From Nocardia sp. XZ_19_385 (lineage in GTDB: Bacteria > Actinomycetota > Actinomycetes > Mycobacteriales > Mycobacteriaceae), in the NCBI RefSeq assembly GCF_015355755.1, contig NZ_JACVEE010000008.1, positions 62,001 through 126,000 of the forward strand: 64,000 nucleotides of DNA, read 5' to 3'. Both the position numbers and the translations under genes were made by a program. A model generated the notes under the pieces. The model worked only from the letters and a program-made list of their open reading frames with translations, did not search any database and was not told where the DNA came from. This document shows positions 58,581-64,000 of this stretch, piece by piece (position 1 is the stretch's first letter; the number at the start of each line of letters is the position of its first letter).

Positions 58581-61361
58581 ATGACCGTATCGCGGATCGA
58601 CTCAGCACAGGACGCGACCCGGCCGCTGCGCGACGACATCCGGTTCCTGGGTGGCGTGCTCGGCGACACCATCCGCGACCACGAAGGCCCGGAGGTGTTC
58701 GATCTCATCGAGCGGGTGCGCATCGAGGCCTTCCGGATCCGCCGCGAGGAGGTGGAGCGCAGCGCGGTCGCGGACATGCTCTCCGGGGTGGATATCGAGA
58801 CCGCGATCCCACTGATCCGCGCGTTCAGCTATTTCGTGCTGCTGGCCAATCTCGCCGAGGATATTCAGCGCGATCGGCGCCGGGCCGCGCACGTGGCGGC
58901 CGGAGAGCCGCCGCAGGATTCGTCGCTGGCCGCCACCTACCGCAAACTCGACGCGGCGCGGCTCGATGGTGACCAGGTCGCCGACCTGCTGGTGGACGCG
59001 CTGGTGTCCCCGGTGATCACCGCGCATCCCACCGAGACTCGCCGTCGCACCGTATTCGACGTGCAGACCAGCATCACCGATCTGATGCGGATGCGGCAGC
59101 GCTACGACGAAACCGAGGCCGAGCGCGCCGATTTCGAGTTGCAGATCCGCCGGCAGGTGCTGGCGCTGTGGCGGACGGCGCTGATCCGTTTGGCGCGCTT
59201 GCGGATTCAGGACGAGATCGCGGTGGGGCTGCGGTACTACGAGCTGACCCTGCTGGATGTGATCCCGGCGATCAACGCCGAAGTCCGTGCGGCGCTGCGG
59301 TCCCGATGGCCGGACACCGAACTGCTGTCGCGTCCGATCCTGCGACCCGGCTCCTGGATCGGTGGCGACCGCGATGGAAACCCCTATGTGACAGCGGAGG
59401 TGGTGCGCCAGGCCGCACAACAAGCCGCTGGCGTGGCGTTCGGGCATTACCTGCGGGTACTGGTGGAGCTGGAGAAGTCGCTGTCGCTGTCGGCGCGGCT
59501 GGCCGAGGTGTCGCCGGAGGTGACCGCATTGGCCGCCGCCGGATACGCGGACCCGCTGGTGCATGCCGACGAACCGTATCGCCGTGCGCTGCACGCGGTT
59601 CGGGCCCGGCTCACCGTCACCGCGCAGCAGGCGCTCGGTAGCCTGCCCGCCGATGGTTTGGCCGGTCGCATCGAAGGGGTCGATCCGTATCCGGCGCCCC
59701 GCGCGGTGCTCGACGACCTGGACGCGATCGACGCCTCGCTGCGCGCCAGCGGTGACGGGCTGCTGGCCGACGACCGCCTGGCCGCGCTGCGAAATGCCGT
59801 GGAGACCTTCGGATTCCACCTCCAGGGCCTGGACATGCGGCAGAACTCGGAGGTGCACGAGCAGGTCGTCGCCGAGATATTCGCCTGGGCCGGTGTGCAT
59901 TCCGATTACGCGAGCCTGGCCGAGGCCGAGCGGGTCGAGCTGCTCGCCGCGGAACTGCGCACCCGTCGTCCGCTGCTCGGCCCGCACGCACGGTTGAGCG
60001 AACTCGCCACCAAGGAGCTCGGCATCGTCCGCGCCGCCACCGAAGTCGTGGAAACCCTTGGGGCGGAGGCGATACCGAACTACATCATCAGTATGTGCAC
60101 CTCCGTCAGCGACATGCTCGAGGCCGCGCTGCTGCTCAAAGAGGGCGGCCTGCTCGATCCGGGCCCGCCGGACGGCGCCCCGAGCTGCACGGTGGGAATC
60201 GTGCCCCTGTTCGAAACCATCGAGGACCTCGGCGCGGGCGCAACGACACTGTCGGCGGCCTTGGAAGTGCCGGTGTACCGAGATCTGGTGGCCGCCAGGG
60301 GTATGCGCCAGGAAGTCATGCTCGGCTACTCCGACTCCAACAAGGACGGCGGGTATCTCGCCGCGAACTGGGCGCTGTACCGCGCCGAACTGGACCTGGT
60401 CGAGGTGGCGCGCAAAGCGGGAATTCGGCTGCGGCTGTTCCACGGTCGGGGCGGCACGGTCGGTCGCGGCGGCGGCCGCAGCTACGACGCCATCCTCGCC
60501 CAGCCCGCCGGCGCCGTGCACGGCTCGCTGCGCCTGACCGAACAGGGCGAGGTGATCGCCGCCAAGTACGCCGAACCCCGTGCGGCACACCGCAATCTGG
60601 AATCACTGATCGCGGGCACGCTGGAGTCGACCCTGCTGGATGTGGAAGGTCTCGGCGCCGACGCCGAACCCTCCTACCAACTCATGGACGACCTCGCGGC
60701 CCGCGCCCGCGCCGCCTACGCCCGCCTGGTGCACGAAACCCCCGGCTTCGTCCAGTATTTCCGTCAGTCGACCCCGGTCGCCGAGGTCGGCGACCTCAAT
60801 ATCGGCAGCCGCCCCGCCTCCCGCAAACCCACCAATTCGGTGTCCGACCTGCGCGCCATCCCCTGGGTGATGGCCTGGAGCCAGGCCCGCGTGATGCTCC
60901 CCGGCTGGTATGGCACCGGCACCGCCCTCGAAGAGTGGGTAGGCGACGATCCGCAGCGCCTGGCCACCCTCTCCGACCTGTACCGGCGGTGGCCGTTCTT
61001 CCGCACGGTCATGTCGAACTTGGCCCAGGTGATGGCCAAGTCCGACCTCGACATCGCCGCCCGCTACGCCGACCTGGTCGACGACAAAACCTTGCGCGAC
61101 ACCATCTTCGAGATGATCCGCGACGAGCACGCCCGCACCGTCCGGATGCACGCCGCGATCACCGGCAACGACCACCTCCTCGCCGACAACGCCTCCCTGG
61201 CCGAGTCCATCCACAACCGCTTCCCCTACCTGGAGCCGCTCAACCAGATGCAGGTGGAACTGCTGCGCCGCTTGCGCTCCGGTGACGACAGCGACCTGGT
61301 GAAGCGTGGCATTCTGCTGACCATGAACGGCTTGGCCACCGCCCTGCGCAACTCGGGCTAG
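58581..61361 (+). CDS. ppc: Phosphoenolpyruvate carboxylase
   Basis: 926 residues, start ATG 58581. It converts PEP and bicarbonate to oxaloacetate. Signature sites are [34 protein letters not shown] and the [12 protein letters not shown] catalytic loop. The C-terminal end [14 protein letters not shown] is slightly altered from the usual ALRNTG but close. It is a normal full-length enzyme and stands alone. Confidence 0.97.
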   Translation: MTVSRIDSAQDATRPLRDDIRFLGGVLGDTIRDHEGPEVFDLIERVRIEAFRIRREEVERSAVADMLSGVDIETAIPLIRAFSYFVLLANLAEDIQRDRRRAAHVAAGEPPQDSSLAATYRKLDAARLDGDQVADLLVDALVSPVITAHPTETRRRTVFDVQTSITDLMRMRQRYDETEAERADFELQIRRQVLALWRTALIRLARLRIQDEIAVGLRYYELTLLDVIPAINAEVRAALRSRWPDTELLSRPILRPGSWIGGDRDGNPYVTAEVVRQAAQQAAGVAFGHYLRVLVELEKSLSLSARLAEVSPEVTALAAAGYADPLVHADEPYRRALHAVRARLTVTAQQALGSLPADGLAGRIEGVDPYPAPRAVLDDLDAIDASLRASGDGLLADDRLAALRNAVETFGFHLQGLDMRQNSEVHEQVVAEIFAWAGVHSDYASLAEAERVELLAAELRTRRPLLGPHARLSELATKELGIVRAATEVVETLGAEAIPNYIISMCTSVSDMLEAALLLKEGGLLDPGPPDGAPSCTVGIVPLFETIEDLGAGATTLSAALEVPVYRDLVAARGMRQEVMLGYSDSNKDGGYLAANWALYRAELDLVEVARKAGIRLRLFHGRGGTVGRGGGRSYDAILAQPAGAVHGSLRLTEQGEVIAAKYAEPRAAHRNLESLIAGTLESTLLDVEGLGADAEPSYQLMDDLAARARAAYARLVHETPGFVQYFRQSTPVAEVGDLNIGSRPASRKPTNSVSDLRAIPWVMAWSQARVMLPGWYGTGTALEEWVGDDPQRLATLSDLYRRWPFFRTVMSNLAQVMAKSDLDIAARYADLVDDKTLRDTIFEMIRDEHARTVRMHAAITGNDHLLADNASLAESIHNRFPYLEPLNQMQVELLRRLRSGDDSDLVKRGILLTMNGLATALRNSG

Positions 61362-61398
61362 ACGACGTGGCCGGTGAACTTCGGTCGGAAGGAATGTT

Positions 61399-62712
61399 GT
61401 GGAGATCGACGAGAAGGCAGTGGCGGCGCTGGGCGACCGGGTGCTCGGACCGGAGCACAAGAGTGTGCCCGCGGCGGCATGGGGGCGCACTGCGCGCGAG
61501 TTCCTCGATACCGAACCGCATCTCGACGATTTCCAGACACCGGTGTTCACCCTCGATCGGTCGGCGCTGACCCACAACCTGGCGGTCATGGGCGAGCTGG
61601 CCGAAGCCGCCGGGGTGCGATTGGCCCCGCACGGCAAGACGACGATGGCCCCGCAGTTGTGGGCCGAGCAATTGGCGGCGGGCTGCTGGGGCATCACCTT
61701 GGCGACACCCTGGCAGGTGCAGGTGGCGCGGTCGTTCGGCGTGCGCCGCATCGTGCTCGCCAATACGCTGGTCGATCCGCACGGATTGCGCTGGGTCGCC
61801 GAGGAATTGGCGCGTGATCCGGCGTTCGAATTCGTCTGCTGGGCCGATAGCGTCGCCACGGTCGCATTGATGGACCAGCAGCTGCGCGCCGCGCCCGGCA
61901 CCGGCCGAATCCGGGTCCTCGTGGAACTCGGTGGCGCGCAGGCACGTACCGGGGCCCGCACGATCGAGGAGGGTCATGCCATCGCCGCGGCGATCGAGCG
62001 CGCCGATCGGCTGATCCTGGCGGGCGTCGGCGGATACGAGGGAGCGCTGGCGCGGGACCGCACACCGGAATCGATTGCGACCCTGCGGCATTACCTGGAC
62101 GACGTCGCCCGCCTGCATCGCGAATTCGCCGCCGCGGGGCGCTACCGGGACGACGCGATCGTCACCGCGGGCGGCAGCTCCTACCAGGATCTGGTGCTCG
62201 AACACCTCGCCGGTCTCGCGGATGAGCAAGGTGCGCAAGGGGTTCCGACCACGGTCGTGCTGCGCTCCGGCGCGTACCTTATTCACGACGACGGCTTGTA
62301 TGCCGAGGTCTCCCCGCTCATCCCGCAGCGCAGCGCTCGCCCGCTGCGCGCGGCCATGCACGCCTGGGCCCGCGTCCTGTCCCGCCCGGAACCCGGCCTC
62401 GCACTGCTGGACGCGGGCCGCCGAGACGTGCCCTTCGATTCAGGGCTTCCGGTACCGCAACATGTTGTGACGCAAGACCTTTCCGGTGTGGATGGCATGC
62501 TCGACTCGATGGCCATCGGCAAGCTCGCCGACCAGCACGCCTTCCTCCGGATGCCGAACGCTACCGCCGACGACCTCCCGGTCGGCACGGTACTGCGCCT
62601 CGGCCTCTCGCACCCCTGTACCGCTTTCGACAAGTGGCGCCTGATCCCCGTCATCGACGACGCGGACGCCCGCCGTCCCCGCGTAGTAGACCTCGTCCAC
62701 ACCTTCTTCTGA
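61399..62712 (+). CDS. D-serine dehydratase-like/D-threonine aldolase family PLP enzyme
   Basis: 437 residues, start GTG 61399 after GGAAGGAA. An N-terminal alanine-racemase-type barrel has the PLP lysine in LAPHGKTTM, and the C-terminal barrel has HPCTAFDKW, which in DSD1-type enzymes binds zinc beside the active site. It should act on D-amino acids or related hydroxy amino acids. Its metal need and product are inferred from the family. It is 37 bp after ppc but need not be co-transcribed. Confidence 0.85.
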   Translation: MEIDEKAVAALGDRVLGPEHKSVPAAAWGRTAREFLDTEPHLDDFQTPVFTLDRSALTHNLAVMGELAEAAGVRLAPHGKTTMAPQLWAEQLAAGCWGITLATPWQVQVARSFGVRRIVLANTLVDPHGLRWVAEELARDPAFEFVCWADSVATVALMDQQLRAAPGTGRIRVLVELGGAQARTGARTIEEGHAIAAAIERADRLILAGVGGYEGALARDRTPESIATLRHYLDDVARLHREFAAAGRYRDDAIVTAGGSSYQDLVLEHLAGLADEQGAQGVPTTVVLRSGAYLIHDDGLYAEVSPLIPQRSARPLRAAMHAWARVLSRPEPGLALLDAGRRDVPFDSGLPVPQHVVTQDLSGVDGMLDSMAIGKLADQHAFLRMPNATADDLPVGTVLRLGLSHPCTAFDKWRLIPVIDDADARRPRVVDLVHTFF

Positions 62713-62797
62713 CCCCGGGTACCACCGGGCTGCTGGTACCGCATTCCGGACGGTCGGCATACGCTCGGTCGACGTGCTGGAGAGAGTGGGGATTGCG

Positions 62798-63898
62798 ATG
62801 TCGAAGGTGATCATCGTCGGCGGCGGTATCGGTGGACTGGCCACCGCTGTGGCGTTCCACCGGCAGGGCTGGGATGTCGAGGTGCTGGAGCGGGCGCCGG
62901 AGATCACCGAGGTCGGTGCGGGATTGTCGTTGTTTCCCAATGCTCTTCGAGCGCTGGATACTCTCGGTCTCGGTGACGAGGCGCGGGCGCACGCGCGCGA
63001 GCACGGCGCCGTCGGGATCCGGAACAGCAAGGGCGGCTGGCTGGCCCGCCCTGACACAGCCGCTATTCGAGACCGGTACGGCTTGCCGGTCATGGTGCAT
63101 CGCGCAGATCTGGTCGACATTCTCCGGCGTGCGATCCCGGAAGACGCGGTGCGCACCGGCATTTCGGTGACGGAGGCGCACTCCGGCGGCAGCGTGGAAC
63201 ATTCCGAGGGCACCTCCACCGGTGACCTGGTTGTCGGTGCGGACGGCATCAACAGCGTTGTCCGGCGCGCGGTGTGCGGCCAGATCACCCCGAAGTATGC
63301 CGGTGCGACTGCCTGGCGCATGGTGTTGACTCCCACCCAGCCGATGGACGACCTCGGTGAAACCTGGGGCCACGGCGAACGATTCGGCTTCACGCCACTC
63401 GGCGATGGCCGCGTCTACTGTTACGCCACCGCGAATCTGCCCGCGGGGACGAAAACCGACGGCCTCGAGGAACTGAAACGCCGCTTCGGGTCCTGGCACG
63501 CGCCGATCCCGAGCTTGCTCGAGGCCGCCGAGGCATCCGCTGTCCTGCAGAATGATCTCTACTACTTACCGCCCCTGAAAACCTTTGTGGCCGAACGTAT
63601 CGCGCTGCTCGGAGACGCCGCGCACGCTATGACGCCGAACCTCGGGCAGGGTGGTTGCCAAGCCTTGGAAGACGCGGTCGTGCTGGCCAAGGTCATGCGG
63701 GAGGGTGGAAACCTCGCCCGATACGACGAGCTGCGCCGACCTCGAACGCAAATGATCGCCGCCCGCTCGAACCGGGCAGGGATGGTCGCCCAGCTTTCGT
63801 GGGCGCCGCTGGCCTGGTTGCGCGACTCGTTGCTCCGGCTGGTTCCGGCCTCCGCGCAGGTGAAAGCCATGGCGCCGGTGCTGGACTGGAAGCCCTAG
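62798..63898 (+). CDS. FAD-dependent monooxygenase
   Basis: 366 residues from ATG 62798 (a start at 62774 is possible). The Rossmann GxGxxG is VGGGIGGLATAVAF, and the second FAD site is LLGDAAHAMTPNLGQGG, so it belongs to the class A flavoprotein hydroxylases, like 3-hydroxybenzoate or salicylate hydroxylases and antibiotic tailoring enzymes. The substrate is unknown. It is the last complete gene; the next, on the minus strand, converges and its stop overlaps. Confidence 0.87.
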   Translation: MSKVIIVGGGIGGLATAVAFHRQGWDVEVLERAPEITEVGAGLSLFPNALRALDTLGLGDEARAHAREHGAVGIRNSKGGWLARPDTAAIRDRYGLPVMVHRADLVDILRRAIPEDAVRTGISVTEAHSGGSVEHSEGTSTGDLVVGADGINSVVRRAVCGQITPKYAGATAWRMVLTPTQPMDDLGETWGHGERFGFTPLGDGRVYCYATANLPAGTKTDGLEELKRRFGSWHAPIPSLLEAAEASAVLQNDLYYLPPLKTFVAERIALLGDAAHAMTPNLGQGGCQALEDAVVLAKVMREGGNLARYDELRRPRTQMIAARSNRAGMVAQLSWAPLAWLRDSLLRLVPASAQVKAMAPVLDWKP

Positions 63899-64000
63899 TC
63901 GGTACCGGTGACGATGCCGCGGACCTTCGCGGTGACCTCGTCGGTGTCCACGCCGAGCGCCCCGAAGACGCGTTTGGCCAGTTCCGGGTCGGCGTCGAGT
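63895..64000 (-). CDS. C-terminus of a gene cut by the right edge
   Basis: On the minus strand an open frame enters from the right edge and ends at TAG 63897-63895. The visible 34 residues, from LDADPELAKRVF to VTGTD, are charged and helical. They are too short to assign a family. The stop overlaps the end of the FAD monooxygenase gene on the other strand. Confidence 0.5.
   Translation of the reverse strand, partial: LDADPELAKRVFGALGVDTDEVTAKVRGIVTGTD

Overview
The window is a high-GC actinobacterial chromosome segment, most likely from Nocardia or a close mycolic-acid relative (Mycobacteriales). The backbone follows the order I know from Mycobacterium tuberculosis Rv1631 to Rv1650: coaE, a DUF402 gene, uvrB, an Rv1636-type universal stress protein, uvrA, infC-rpmI-rplT, an rRNA methyltransferase of the TsnR/SpoU class, then pheS-pheT. 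An AcpM-type acyl carrier protein, a DevR/DevS pair, a cutinase and a conservon fit the same group. I saw no tRNA, rRNA, CRISPR array, insertion sequence or phage gene.

Layout. 1-2.8 kb: end of an SPFH/band-7 gene, then acpM with an SRPBCC gene, divergent from a MerR regulator across a MerR-type promoter. 2.85-7.7 kb: a tight four-gene operon (ornithine-cyclodeaminase-like dehydrogenase, type III PLP decarboxylase, cysteine-synthase-like enzyme, MATE exporter) behind a perfect 21-bp palindrome that looks like a Zur box. This is the best candidate for a special system: a zinc-repressed aminopolycarboxylate metallophore pathway of the ethylenediamine-disuccinate (EDDS) kind. 8.2-14.8 kb: coaE, DUF402, uvrB, VOC, AraC-DoxX, USP. 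14.9-20.3 kb: HelD-like helicase, monooxygenase, PAS-PAS-GGDEF protein, ketoacyl synthase. 20.3-27.3 kb: a hypoxia/dormancy block with DevS, a long ribosome-hibernation protein, DevR, a zinc-ribbon protein, a glycosyltransferase and a glucosidase, with candidate DevR boxes.

27.4-34 kb: uvrA, two tandem 28- and 32-residue peptide genes, DUF1844, and infC-rpmI-rplT behind a structured leader; infC appears to start at AUC. uvrA and uvrB carry matching PafBC-type (RecA_NDp) DNA-damage promoters. 34-40.7 kb: permease, methyltransferase, GH76 lipoprotein, MFS pump with divergent TetR, PH-like protein. 40.9-44.6 kb: pheST. 44.6-49.4 kb: cutinase, DoxX/MarR pair with a perfect operator, DUF427, hydrolase, two unknown genes. 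49.6-53.4 kb: a cvnABCD conservon (kinase-like sensor, roadblock, DUF742, GTPase). 53.4-64 kb: acetyltransferase, lone ATPase, VOC, an unknown membrane/secreted pair, F420-type nitroreductase-like protein, ppc, a D-serine-dehydratase-like enzyme, an FAD monooxygenase, and a gene cut by the right edge.

A family of long palindromes occurs at 44573-44658 and 53381-53446, in both cases just downstream of a gene end. Family assignments rest on motifs and remembered relatives; no searches were run, so gene symbols are given only where the match is clear.
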